From: Rhodococcus sp. 06-235-1A
GTDB taxonomy: Bacteria; Actinomycetota; Actinomycetes; Mycobacteriales; Mycobacteriaceae
DNA: 64,000 nucleotides
NCBI RefSeq assembly: GCF_002258785.1
Contig: NZ_NOYI01000033.1
Span: 62,001 to 126,000, forward strand
Direction: 5' to 3'
Position numbers and translations under genes: made by a program. A model generated the notes under the pieces. The model did no database searches. It was not told the DNA's origin and saw nothing but the letters and a program-made list of their open reading frames with translations. Shown here piece by piece: positions 18,149-26,822 of this stretch (its first letter is position 1; every line of letters begins with the position of its first letter).

Positions 18149-18209
18149 TTGCGCCGAGACTCCCGTGGGTACTCGTCGATGCACATCGCCGACGAAAGGA
18201 CAGCCGACC

Positions 18210-18425
18210 ATGGCCGAAGACGAATTCCACAAGGGCGACAAGGTCGAATGGCAGACCCACGGAACCACGACCGAGGGTGAGGTGAAGGAGAAGATCACCT
18301 CCGAGACCGAAGCGGCAGGCCGAACGGTGAAGGCATCGAAGGACGACCCGCAATACCGGGTCGAGAGCGACAAGTCGGGCAAGGACGCAGTGCACAAGCC
18401 CGACGCGTTGAAAAAGAAGGGCTGA
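18210..18425 (+). CDS. DUF2945 (Tudor-like) small protein
   Basis: A 71-residue basic/acidic protein with the DUF2945 pattern KGDKVEWQTHGTTTEGEV and PQYRVESDKSGKDAVHKP, predicted to form a small beta-barrel. Function is not established. It is a single gene with the ribosome site GAAAGGA. A weak AGCCC/GGGCT stem overlaps its stop. Confidence 0.88.
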   Translation: MAEDEFHKGDKVEWQTHGTTTEGEVKEKITSETEAAGRTVKASKDDPQYRVESDKSGKDAVHKPDALKKKG

Positions 18426-18509
18426 GCCCCGTTCGTGGGCTGAGAAACGGGTCGACTGCCGACTATCTGTACTCTCGGAAAGTACTGATCGTCACTTATG
18501 GAGGCAGCA

Positions 18510-19841
18510 ATGGGGACGACCCCGATGCGAATTCGGCATGGAAGTTCGCGTCCCGGTCGGTGGGGTGGAGGCGTACAGAGCGCAGGACGTGCGATTCTCG
18601 CGTCCGTGTCGCTACTGGTGGTGACGTCGCTGATCGCCGGTTGCGCTGTGTTCGGGTCCGAGGCTCCGGCCACGACTCCGTCGGCCAGCTTCACCGGCCA
18701 GATCGAGACGACCGAGGGTCTGTGTGTACAGGCCGACAGCTCCGATGCCCGTGAGGACAGCCCGGTGCGGCTCGGTTCGTGCAACGGGACGAAGACGCAA
18801 CTCTGGGTTGCCGAGACCGACGGCGCAGTCCGCATGCAGTCGCGTTGTCTCTCGCCGCAGAGCGGCACACTGGATGCCGGTGCTGCTGTGGTTCTGAGCC
18901 GGTGCACCGACGAGACGAGCCAGAATTGGACTGCAGGCGACTCGGGCTCGATCGAGGTCGCGGGCACGACGTGGTGTCTGGCAGTCGGAGAGAGCAGTGA
19001 CGCAGACGGGCCCGGTCTGCAGTTGTCGGCCTGTGACGGGTCCGATGCGCAGACGTGGGTTCCGGTCGTCCCCGCGCCGTCCACCGCGGACAATCCGGGC
19101 GGTATTGCCGCGCCCCAAGGTGACCTGCCGGGGTGGAAGCAGATCTTCGTCGACGAATTCACCGAACCGTCTGCTACCGGCAGTTGGGCAAACGACTGCG
19201 ATCCATCCAAGATCGTGTACACCGGAAACGAGGGGCAGCAATGGCGGACGTATCCGACGTGCTTCCCCGACACCTACGACAAGCGTCCGTACCGCCCCGA
19301 CGCGGTTCTGTCCACCGAGAACGGCGCACTCGAATATCACCTCCGCCAGGTCGACGGAATGCCGGCCGGTGCCAGCATCTCACCGGTCATCGATGTCGAC
19401 AGCCAGTACCAGACCTACGGCCGATACACCGCACGATTCAAGGTCGATTCGCCCGACCTGAACGAGTACTACGTGGCCTGGCTACTGTGGCCACAATCCG
19501 AGAACTGGCCCTACGACGGCGAATTCGACTTCCCCGAGGGCTCGTTGGCAGGCAACGTCGGTGGGTTCCACCACTTCGCAGGCGAAGGATCGTGCGCCGA
19601 TGGGTGCAAGTTGGCCGCTACCGATATCGGTGCCCGGTTCACCGACTGGCACACCTACACCATGGAGTGGTCACCGGGCAGAATTCGGTACATCCTCGAT
19701 GACAAGGTCGTGCTGGACACCACGGACTTCGTGCCGTCCACGCCGATGCGCTGGGAACTGCAGACCGAGACGAAGGGCTTCGGGAACAGCGAGGGCAATC
19801 TGATTCTGGACTGGGCCTCGGTCTACTCCTGGAACGGCTGA
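18510..19841 (+). CDS. GH16 endo-glucanase-like lipoprotein with ricin-type lectin domain
   Basis: A 443-residue exported protein. The signal ends LIAGCAV, a lipobox, so it is probably membrane-anchored. Residues about 60-185 form a ricin B lectin domain with repeated Q-x-W blocks (TQLWV, SQNWT, AQTWV). The GH16 domain follows, with catalytic glutamates about 338 and 343 in GEFDFPEG. GH16 enzymes cut beta-1,3/1,4-glucans, agars or similar polymers. The start at 18510 is chosen because GGAGG precedes it by five bases; an upstream ATG at 18498 overlaps that site. A paralogue lies at 23464. Its 3' end overlaps the opposite-strand gene by 19 bp. Confidence 0.9.
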   Translation: MGTTPMRIRHGSSRPGRWGGGVQSAGRAILASVSLLVVTSLIAGCAVFGSEAPATTPSASFTGQIETTEGLCVQADSSDAREDSPVRLGSCNGTKTQLWVAETDGAVRMQSRCLSPQSGTLDAGAAVVLSRCTDETSQNWTAGDSGSIEVAGTTWCLAVGESSDADGPGLQLSACDGSDAQTWVPVVPAPSTADNPGGIAAPQGDLPGWKQIFVDEFTEPSATGSWANDCDPSKIVYTGNEGQQWRTYPTCFPDTYDKRPYRPDAVLSTENGALEYHLRQVDGMPAGASISPVIDVDSQYQTYGRYTARFKVDSPDLNEYYVAWLLWPQSENWPYDGEFDFPEGSLAGNVGGFHHFAGEGSCADGCKLAATDIGARFTDWHTYTMEWSPGRIRYILDDKVVLDTTDFVPSTPMRWELQTETKGFGNSEGNLILDWASVYSWNG

Positions 19842-21874
19842 CACGCAGCACGGACCGATCTGCCTGCACCCCAACTGCGTTCGACGAATCCCACGATCGT
19901 CTCGATGTCTTCCACCGGGATCTTCTCCGGTTCGCCGTTCTCGAGTGGATCGGTGTGGAAGATGTAGAGCCGCGAGGCGAATTGGTCGAACGGGAGCGAA
20001 CCTTCGCCTGCGCGTTCGCCGTTGCCCGCAGTTCCCACCACCACTCCGTCGCCCCAGTCCTGCCCGCTGTCGTTGTTCGGGTTGAAGAAGTACACCCGCA
20101 TGACGCCGTCGGGGTCGGCCGCCACCCGCAGGATCGTGATGGCATGCCACCCCACATACCGTGCAGCGCTGTCGGTTACGGCGACACCCGCCGGTTGCGG
20201 ATGGATCAACGGCTGGTGCCCGTTGTACTCCGGGTGATAAGCCGCGTAGAACTGCCGCAGGAAGGCGTCCAGATCGACGATGTTTCCGGTGGCGACATCG
20301 ACGTCGATATGGAACTCACGCGCCGACCACCACCCATGGAACTCCGGGTTGACCCAGCGGTGTGGATCTCCCGGGCGTTCGGCGCAGCGTCTGACCATCT
20401 CGGCATAGATGCGGTCGAGGTGCGGAACCAGCAGCAGTGACACCGGATCGAGATCGACCGGATCGGACGTGGCGACGCCACTGACACTCTCGGTGGACGA
20501 GATCGACTGCCCCTCGAAGTGCATGACGATCTCCTCGTCGCGGGCCGCCCACACCACCATCTGCAGCAGATAGTCGGGATCGTTGTAGGCCCACATCGAC
20601 AATGCCCTCGCCGATTGGCACGTCGGATTGTCGCCCTGGCCCACGCCGAGCGGCTGCCCGAGCATCGACAACAATCCGCCGAGCAGACGCGACTCCGGTG
20701 CCGGGACGGGCCCGAACGTGGTGTTCAGCTTCTCCTGCACTGCGGGTGCGAGTTTCAGTGACATCTGTCGCCACAGGGACGGCACGATCGGTGGTTGATG
20801 CAGAATTCCTCGATCGAGCAGCAGTGCCAATCCGTAGAGGCACTGTGCGGTTTCGGGGAACACCGTCTCCTCGATGAGGCGATGGACCAGCTCGGGATAG
20901 CGCGTCAGACAGGTGCGACCGGTATCGGACAGACCCAGTGCCTCGGGGAGAACATAGGAGTAATGATCGACGAGGTACTGCGTCAGCGTCGCGTGGTACG
21001 GCGAGACCAGCCCGGTGTCGTGCATCGCTCGTGCGAATCCGCGGGCCTCGAACTGGAGTGCCTCGACGTCCATCGCCTCGAGCCGCGACCGATACACCTC
21101 GACACCCGGATCCTCTCGGCACGCATCGGTGGTGCCGAACAGGGCCGTGATCAATCGATCCAGACCCTGCCCGGACGTGCCGAGATCGACGGTCGGATCG
21201 TCGCGATATATCGCGATGCGGGTGACCATCTCCTTGATGGTGTCGACCTGGATCGGGCGCTGGCGCAGAATTCGCCAGATTTCGTCGAGCAGCTCGTCCA
21301 GCACGCTGTCGTAGCCGATCTGCTGGGCGACGTAGCCGAACAGATCACGGATCAGGTGTGCTGTGCGGCCCAGGCGAACTCGCTCGGACTCGGACGGCGG
21401 GGTGAACAGGACGTCGAGATTGAGCGCGAGCACCTGCGAGAGGAATCGCCGCGCATCCTCTGCAGAGACGGCCGGGTGTTCGTACTCGCCCGCGACGATC
21501 GCGATCATGCGCAGTTCGCTGGTCGCCTCCAGCGCCACGGTGTCGTCGTTACCGCAGCGCAGACTGGGCCCCACGAAAGCGGGAACCAGAATGTCCGGCT
21601 GCGCCCAATCCGAACCGGCGAACAACCCCGCATTCTCGAGCTTCGCGGCGCGTTCACGAATCGCGCCGCAACCACCGGGCTGCAACAACACTCGATGCAG
21701 ACCGTCGAGAACCCGGCGCACCTTGGTGCTCTTGCTGAACTCGGGTGCACCGGCCAACGCGTCGGTAGCGTGGTCGAGTTGGGCCAGCCTCGACGCCAGA
21801 GCTTTGTCGACCGGTTCCGGTTCGGTCATCGTCTGCGTCGTGGGTTCGTGGTCGTTCCCGAGTTGCTGCTTCAC
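19823..21874 (-). CDS. Large protein with papain-like Cys-His-Asn signature, coupled to ATP-grasp
   Basis: A 683-residue soluble protein I do not recognise as a named family. The first 400 residues are helical and Leu/Arg/Glu-rich. The C-terminal third contains GQGDNPTCQSARAL with Cys 419 at a helix start, then VGWHAITIL with His 577 and YFFNPNNDSGQDWG with Asn 598. Order, spacing and surrounding residues resemble the Cys-His-Asn triad of papain-type or related C39-like folds. Its GTG start overlaps the ATP-grasp stop (GTGA), so both are made together. Peptide cleavage or transpeptidation is only a hypothesis. There is no signal peptide. Confidence 0.6.
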   Translation of the reverse strand: MKQQLGNDHEPTTQTMTEPEPVDKALASRLAQLDHATDALAGAPEFSKSTKVRRVLDGLHRVLLQPGGCGAIRERAAKLENAGLFAGSDWAQPDILVPAFVGPSLRCGNDDTVALEATSELRMIAIVAGEYEHPAVSAEDARRFLSQVLALNLDVLFTPPSESERVRLGRTAHLIRDLFGYVAQQIGYDSVLDELLDEIWRILRQRPIQVDTIKEMVTRIAIYRDDPTVDLGTSGQGLDRLITALFGTTDACREDPGVEVYRSRLEAMDVEALQFEARGFARAMHDTGLVSPYHATLTQYLVDHYSYVLPEALGLSDTGRTCLTRYPELVHRLIEETVFPETAQCLYGLALLLDRGILHQPPIVPSLWRQMSLKLAPAVQEKLNTTFGPVPAPESRLLGGLLSMLGQPLGVGQGDNPTCQSARALSMWAYNDPDYLLQMVVWAARDEEIVMHFEGQSISSTESVSGVATSDPVDLDPVSLLLVPHLDRIYAEMVRRCAERPGDPHRWVNPEFHGWWSAREFHIDVDVATGNIVDLDAFLRQFYAAYHPEYNGHQPLIHPQPAGVAVTDSAARYVGWHAITILRVAADPDGVMRVYFFNPNNDSGQDWGDGVVVGTAGNGERAGEGSLPFDQFASRLYIFHTDPLENGEPEKIPVEDIETIVGFVERSWGAGRSVRAACQPFQE

Positions 21875-23112
21875 ACGTAGAAGTCCAGTTCTTCCTGTTG
21901 CTTGAGCAGGTCACGCATACGGTAAGGGTCGTCGCCGAAGAAATACAGCAGACCCCAATGGGTGCCGAATGCCGTTCTCTTGGTGACGGTTTCCTCGACC
22001 GGTGCCGACAGGTCGTTGGTCTCGTAGTAGTCGTCGTCCGCGGTGACCTCGGGGATGACGAGATCGCTGACCACGCGCCTGCGCGGGTAAACGCCGAAGC
22101 ATCCGGCATGACCGGTGGCGTCGACCACTTCCGTCGGGAAGAACGCGTCGATCTCCTCCTCGGTGGTCTTCGGGTCGAACGCCAATGCCAGACCCTGGTA
22201 GGCGTTGAAACCGTAGGCTCGCTCGAGCAATTCGAACACCTTGAAACCCGGTGGGCGGTAGGCAACCTCACCGAAGTACATCTCACCGTCGCTGGTGACG
22301 AAGTACTCGGGGTGGATGAAGCCGAACTCGATGTCGAAGGCCTTGATCAGCTTCTCGATCTGCACCGTGATCTGCTCGCGGTATCTCTCCAACTCCGGTG
22401 TCGCAGGCACGAATACCGAGTAGCCGAGCGTGACGTACTCGGAGATGTTGAGAAACTTGATCTTTCCGTTGTGAATCCACGCCTCGACTGCGAATTCCCA
22501 TCCGTCGAGATGCGATTCCATCAGCACCGGGAATTCCTCGTCGGGGATGGAGTCGACCTCGTCGGGCGTACGAATAACCCGGTGGCCCAGGCACCCTGCT
22601 TTGTCGAAGGCCTTGAGGTGAATGGGGTCGTTCGGATCACCGTCGAGCTTGAGCAGTGTCTGATTGACCCGGCGGAGGAAGCGGATGACGTCTTCGCGGT
22701 CATGAGCTTCCTCGAAGATTCCGACGCGAATTCCGCCCAGCTGGGCTCGGCGCTTCATCAGTGCCTTGTCCCGCAGCAACATGGCCTGACCGAACAAGCG
22801 AGGGTTGCCGAGCAGTACCGAGTTGATGGCACCGGCCCACTCGACCGTCTCCTCGTAGAGCGGAATCGCGACGTCCACGCCCTCGCTCTGCAGCGTTTCG
22901 GCGATTTCGAGCGAGCGATCGTTGAGTCGCTCGAAGTTCCACGGGAGGTACGGAATGTCGTGCTCGGTGCAGTACGCCTCGGCCCATTCGGGGGCGACGA
23001 CGACGTAGCGCCGATCGAACTTGTCCAGTGCTTCCACCGCGGCCAAACTCCAGCCCAGCAGGGCTACGAAGCCTTTGTTCGGGTCTTTCTCCAGCCTGTC
23101 TGGCTGAGCCAT
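21871..23112 (-). CDS. ATP-grasp domain ligase
   Basis: A 413-residue cytosolic protein with an ATP-grasp fold: a pre-ATP domain to about residue 120 (VVVAPEWAEAY, VDVAIPLYEETVEW), a central lysine region (LLRDKALMKRRAQ), and a C-terminal metal-binding stretch (FGFIHPEYFVTSDGEMYFGEVAYRPPG). Members join a carboxylate to an amine or thiol through an acyl phosphate. The start MAQPDR is chosen for a strong GGGGAAGGAA site; longer frames lack one. It is the first gene of a two-gene operon with the papain-like protein. The substrate is unknown. Confidence 0.82.
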   Translation of the reverse strand: MAQPDRLEKDPNKGFVALLGWSLAAVEALDKFDRRYVVVAPEWAEAYCTEHDIPYLPWNFERLNDRSLEIAETLQSEGVDVAIPLYEETVEWAGAINSVLLGNPRLFGQAMLLRDKALMKRRAQLGGIRVGIFEEAHDREDVIRFLRRVNQTLLKLDGDPNDPIHLKAFDKAGCLGHRVIRTPDEVDSIPDEEFPVLMESHLDGWEFAVEAWIHNGKIKFLNISEYVTLGYSVFVPATPELERYREQITVQIEKLIKAFDIEFGFIHPEYFVTSDGEMYFGEVAYRPPGFKVFELLERAYGFNAYQGLALAFDPKTTEEEIDAFFPTEVVDATGHAGCFGVYPRRRVVSDLVIPEVTADDDYYETNDLSAPVEETVTKRTAFGTHWGLLYFFGDDPYRMRDLLKQQEELDFYV

Positions 23113-23463
23113 GAAGTTCCTTCCCCTTGATGCTGCACGGTCGAGGTCCTTCGCTCCACCGTACAGAGGCAACAGAATGCGATACCGGCGGGTGGTGTCC
23201 ACCTGGGCCCCGTAGCGAGTTCTCGACCGGTAATGGGCCGCCGTAGCGGGTGCGGCGCTCGCATCGGGGTGCTTACAAGGATTCACTGGCTGATTGGAGC
23301 CTGTACGAATTGCTTGCGAAAGAATTGAAGCCTTTCAAAAATCTAAAACTCCGGAATTATTCCACTACTGAATTCCGGTATTACCTGGATAGAGTCGAGT
23401 GGACGAGAATGGTGGGTCTCCACCGCCGCGATCGCCGTTGTTCACCCATGTGAAAGGTGTGCC
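23113..23463. other. Gene-free divergent region with a lower-GC segment
   Basis: This 351-bp stretch separates the ATP-grasp operon from the second GH16 gene and must hold both promoters. About 23270-23400 is clearly AT-richer than its surroundings. It contains an 8-bp inverted repeat CCGGAATT/AATTCCGG (23351-23358 with 23371-23378), possibly an operator for the GH16 gene. Short open frames here show no coding signature. Confidence 0.6.
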
Positions 23464-24798
23464 GTGCGCATTTCGATCCTCAAAAGGTACCGGTCAGTTC
23501 CCTTCGGTGCTCGTGCCATTTCGTTGATTGCTTTGGCGTCGGCTCTCGTGGCCATCTCCATCGTGTCGCCGCCACCGGCCGACGCTGTGACGGTCGGTCA
23601 ACTCAAGACGCCCGCCGGGCTGTGTCTGGACAACAAGGGTGGTGTGACGTCGCAGAACAACCCCGTCTTGATCTGGACATGCAACGGAGGTCCACAGCAG
23701 ACGTGGACAGGTGCCGACAACGGCACCATTCAAGTGCAGGGCCAGTGCCTGACCCCCTACGGAGGCATCATCAGAGCCAACGTTCCGGTCGTCATAGCCC
23801 GGTGCAACGGCGGTAAGGCTCAGGCTTGGACGCTGCGCAGCAACGGAACGTTCTCGATTCGCGATTCGACTGTGTGCCTGGATAATCCGAACAACTCGAC
23901 CACTCCTGGCAATGCGGTTCAACTGTATGCCTGCAATGCGTCCGACGCGCAACGGTGGTTGGTGGTCGTCAACGGCTTCCCCGCGCCGACAACTCCGGGC
24001 ACGGTCCCTCCTGTCACCACGACGCCACCCACCCCACCGGCGTCGGGCAATCCGAGTGGCGTCTCGGCACCGAGAGGCGACCTGCCCGGGTGGAAACAGA
24101 TATTCGTCGACGAATTCGGCAAACCATCCGCAACGGGTAGCTGGGCGAATGATTGCGACCCGACGAAAATTGTCTATACGGGGGCCGAAGGGCAGAAATG
24201 GCGTACATATCCCAAGTGCTACAAAGATACGTACCAGAAGCGCCCTTACCGGTCCGACGCGGTGATGTCCACGCACGACGGTGTCGCAGATTATTGGTTA
24301 CGTCAGGTGGACGGCATCCCCGCAGGGGCGAGCATTTCTCCGGTTATCAATTCCGCCGGGCAGAATCAGACTTACGGCCGATACACCGCGAGGTTCAAAG
24401 TCGATAGTCCGAATTTGCGAGAGTATTACGTTGCATGGCTGCTCTGGCCGCAATCCGAGAGGTGGCCGGCCGACGGGGAAATGGATTTTCCGGAAGGCAG
24501 TTTGGCCGGTAGCCCAGGTGGCTTCCACCATTACTCGGGGGCCGGCTCGTGTGTGGGCGGGTGTCAGGACCAGGCCGCGAGGACGTCCGCGACGTTCACC
24601 GGCTGGCACACCTACACGATCGAATGGTCACCGGGTCGGGTGCGATACATCCTCGACGACGCGGTACTCCTGGACAGCACCAAGTGGGTTCCGTCGAGCC
24701 CGATGAGGTGGGAGTTGCAAACCGAGACCAACGGGAACGGCTACAGCAATGGACATCTACTGCTCGACTGGGTATCGGTATACAGCTGGGTAGGCTGA
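23464..24798 (+). CDS. Secreted GH16 endo-glucanase-like enzyme with ricin-type lectin domain
   Basis: A 444-residue paralogue of the GH16 gene at 18510, with the same order: signal peptide, ricin B lectin (repeated QTW/QAW blocks), a Pro/Thr linker (TPPTPPASG) and GH16. Catalytic glutamates are about 339 and 344 in GEMDFPEG. Here the signal ends ADAV without a lipobox cysteine, so the enzyme is probably released, not anchored. The GTG start gives a normal n-region. The catalytic domains of the two are very close in sequence while the signal peptides and lectin parts diverge. Confidence 0.9.
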   Translation: MRISILKRYRSVPFGARAISLIALASALVAISIVSPPPADAVTVGQLKTPAGLCLDNKGGVTSQNNPVLIWTCNGGPQQTWTGADNGTIQVQGQCLTPYGGIIRANVPVVIARCNGGKAQAWTLRSNGTFSIRDSTVCLDNPNNSTTPGNAVQLYACNASDAQRWLVVVNGFPAPTTPGTVPPVTTTPPTPPASGNPSGVSAPRGDLPGWKQIFVDEFGKPSATGSWANDCDPTKIVYTGAEGQKWRTYPKCYKDTYQKRPYRSDAVMSTHDGVADYWLRQVDGIPAGASISPVINSAGQNQTYGRYTARFKVDSPNLREYYVAWLLWPQSERWPADGEMDFPEGSLAGSPGGFHHYSGAGSCVGGCQDQAARTSATFTGWHTYTIEWSPGRVRYILDDAVLLDSTKWVPSSPMRWELQTETNGNGYSNGHLLLDWVSVYSWVG

Positions 24799-24854
24799 CC
24801 CAGCCGCGCACCGCCGCCGAGGAATGCGCGTTCACGAGGAGCGAGGAGCGCGCA

Positions 24855-25196
24855 ATGACGGTCGACAAAACGGGTGCCGAGGTGGAGATCGCGCAGCAGG
24901 CAGATCGTTTCACGGTCTCGGTCGACGGCACACAGGTCGGCTTCACCGAGTTCGTCGACGACGAGGATGCGCGACGCATCTTCTTCCACACCGAGGTGGA
25001 CGCGGCATACGGCGGACGTGGCCTGGCAACGATTCTCGTACAGCAGGCACTCGACACCACCCGGGCCGACGCCAAGCACATCGTTCCGATCTGTCCGTTG
25101 GTCGAGGCGTTCGTGGGCAAGCACTCGGAATTCGACGACATCGTCGAGCAGCCCACCGACGAGATCCGGCAGTGGCTGGCCGACCAGCAGGGCTGA
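24855..25196 (+). CDS. GNAT-type N-acetyltransferase, short YidJ-like form
   Basis: A 113-residue protein of the small acetyltransferase family (Acetyltransf_CG type). It shows FFHTEVDAAYGGRGLATILVQQAL, equivalent to the acetyl-CoA binding motif, and HIVPICPLVEAFVGKHSEF. The acceptor is unknown; related human and bacterial proteins are uncharacterised or act on small amines. The ATG at 24855 follows GAGGAGCG. Confidence 0.85.
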   Translation: MTVDKTGAEVEIAQQADRFTVSVDGTQVGFTEFVDDEDARRIFFHTEVDAAYGGRGLATILVQQALDTTRADAKHIVPICPLVEAFVGKHSEFDDIVEQPTDEIRQWLADQQG

Positions 25197-25237
25197 GGGC
25201 GGGAATACCGTCGGACGCCGGTAGGTTGACCCGACTA

Positions 25238-25257
25238 GTAGTTGCAGAGTCAACTAC
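25238..25257. promoter_or_regulatory. Candidate MarR-type operator before the pirin gene
   Basis: A perfect inverted repeat GTAGTTG/CAACTAC with a 6-base spacer ends 18 bp before the pirin start. AGTTG-type dyads are common targets of MarR/HxlR regulators. No such regulator is adjacent, so the partner is unknown. Confidence 0.5.
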
Positions 25258-25275
25258 CATGCCGAAAGGGAAGCC

Positions 25276-26211
25276 ATGCCAGCAGTGACGGTCGACAACA
25301 TCCTTGCGTTGCCCCGCATACCCATGCCCGACGCCACCGCCGTACCGCGGCCGGTCCGGTCCGTCACGACGGCACCGACGGGATACGAGGGTGAAGGCTT
25401 TCCGGTCCGCCGGGCGTTCGCCGGGCTGGACATGTCGTCTCTCGACCCGTTCATCCACATGGATCAGATGGGCGAGGTGAACTACGCGCCCGGTGAGCCC
25501 AAGGGGACGCCGTGGCATCCGCACCGCGGATTCGAGACGGTGACCTACATGATCGATGGGATCATGGAGCACAAGGACTCTCACGGCGGCGGCGGAATCA
25601 TCAGCGGTGGCGACACCCAGTGGATGACGGCGGGCGGGGGCATTCTGCACATCGAGGCCCCACCGGAGCATCTGGTGCTCTCGGGCGGGTTGTTCCACGG
25701 CGTTCAGCTCTGGGTCAATCTGCCGCGCGAGAACAAGATGGCGCACCCGCGCTATCAGGACATCACCGGGAGCAAGGTGGCATTGGCGTCGAGTCCCGAT
25801 GGCGGCGCGTTGGTGCGCGTCATTGCCGGCGAGATCGCAGGCATGCAGGGACCGGGGTCGACGTACACTCCGATTGCCCTCTCGCACAGCACGATCGCGC
25901 CAGGAGCAGAGCTGACGCTACCGTGGAACAGGGAGTTCAACGCGCTGGTCTACGTTCTCGCGGGCGAGGGCACCGTGGGCGCGGAGAAGCGCCCGATCCG
26001 GATGGGGCAGACGGCTCTGTTCGGCCGCGGTGACACCATCGAGATGGCCGCGTCTGCAGTGGGGGAGTCGCTGGAGGTGTTCGTTCTCGGCGGCAAGCCG
26101 ATACGAGAACCCGTTGCGATGGCGGGCCCGTTCGTCATGAACACCAAATCCGAAGTGCTGCAGGCTTTCGAGGACTACCAGGCCGGGCGGCTCGGCGTTC
26201 CCGTCGAATGA
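25276..26211 (+). CDS. Pirin family protein
   Basis: A 311-residue bicupin. The N-terminal cupin carries the pirin metal site HPHRGFETVTYM near residue 80 and the following MEHKDSHGGGG plus LHIEAPPEH. Pirins bind Fe; some degrade quercetin, others act in regulation. Preceded by a dyad (25238-25257) that probably controls it. Single gene. Confidence 0.92.
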   Translation: MPAVTVDNILALPRIPMPDATAVPRPVRSVTTAPTGYEGEGFPVRRAFAGLDMSSLDPFIHMDQMGEVNYAPGEPKGTPWHPHRGFETVTYMIDGIMEHKDSHGGGGIISGGDTQWMTAGGGILHIEAPPEHLVLSGGLFHGVQLWVNLPRENKMAHPRYQDITGSKVALASSPDGGALVRVIAGEIAGMQGPGSTYTPIALSHSTIAPGAELTLPWNREFNALVYVLAGEGTVGAEKRPIRMGQTALFGRGDTIEMAASAVGESLEVFVLGGKPIREPVAMAGPFVMNTKSEVLQAFEDYQAGRLGVPVE

Positions 26212-26239
26212 TCTCGCCCACCGTGCGACGATCTCCTGC

Positions 26240-26815
26240 ATGACCGACGCCGAGCCCCGTATACGCAGAACCCGGTTGTACCGCCGGTTGGTGACCCGTG
26301 CGGACGGTCCCCTCGAGCCCGCACGGGCAGCCAGGAGGCTCTCTGCCTACGTCTACGGGAACATCCTGATCCTTGCGGCGGTTGCGGCGTCGACGCCGGG
26401 TTCGATCGAGCACGGAACAGCTGCCGTTCTCGTCCTGGCCACAGCGCTGACGACGTTCCTGGCGCACGTCTTCGCGGATTTCGTCGCCGGCAGTCAGATC
26501 CCCGAGGCGCACGGTGTCGTCACCGACGAGCAGCGCAAGTTCAAGGCCGTCGAAGAACTTCGCGATGCGGTCCCCATCCTGAGTTCCGGCACCGTGCCCG
26601 CGCTGATGCTCGCGCTCGGCTGGCTGTCGGTGCTTCCGACGCAGTGGGCGGAACTACTGGGCGGAGGTGTCATCGTGGTGCGTATCGCGACGATTCAGAT
26701 GGTCACAGAGCGAATTCGCGGCAACGCGTTGACCTTCCGTGCAGTTCTCGGTGGGCTGGCGACGGCGGTGGTCGCTGCGCTCATCGTGTTGGCGAAGGTG
26801 CTTCTGGGGCACTAG
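26240..26815 (+). CDS. Uncharacterised membrane protein
   Basis: A 191-residue protein with a basic N-terminus (RIRRTRLYRRL) and about four or five hydrophobic segments, including YGNILILAAVAA and ATALTTFLAHVFADFVA. I do not recognise the family. The AHVFADFV stretch resembles the first helix of VIT1-like or related small membrane proteins, but too weakly for a call. It starts 28 bp after pirin on the same strand. Confidence 0.75.
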   Translation: MTDAEPRIRRTRLYRRLVTRADGPLEPARAARRLSAYVYGNILILAAVAASTPGSIEHGTAAVLVLATALTTFLAHVFADFVAGSQIPEAHGVVTDEQRKFKAVEELRDAVPILSSGTVPALMLALGWLSVLPTQWAELLGGGVIVVRIATIQMVTERIRGNALTFRAVLGGLATAVVAALIVLAKVLLGH

Positions 26816-26822
26816 TTTCGAA

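Noticed and set aside
23250-23453. 67-codon plus-strand frame before the second GH16 gene
   Set aside because: Lies in the AT-rich promoter segment, no ribosome site and no coding bias.
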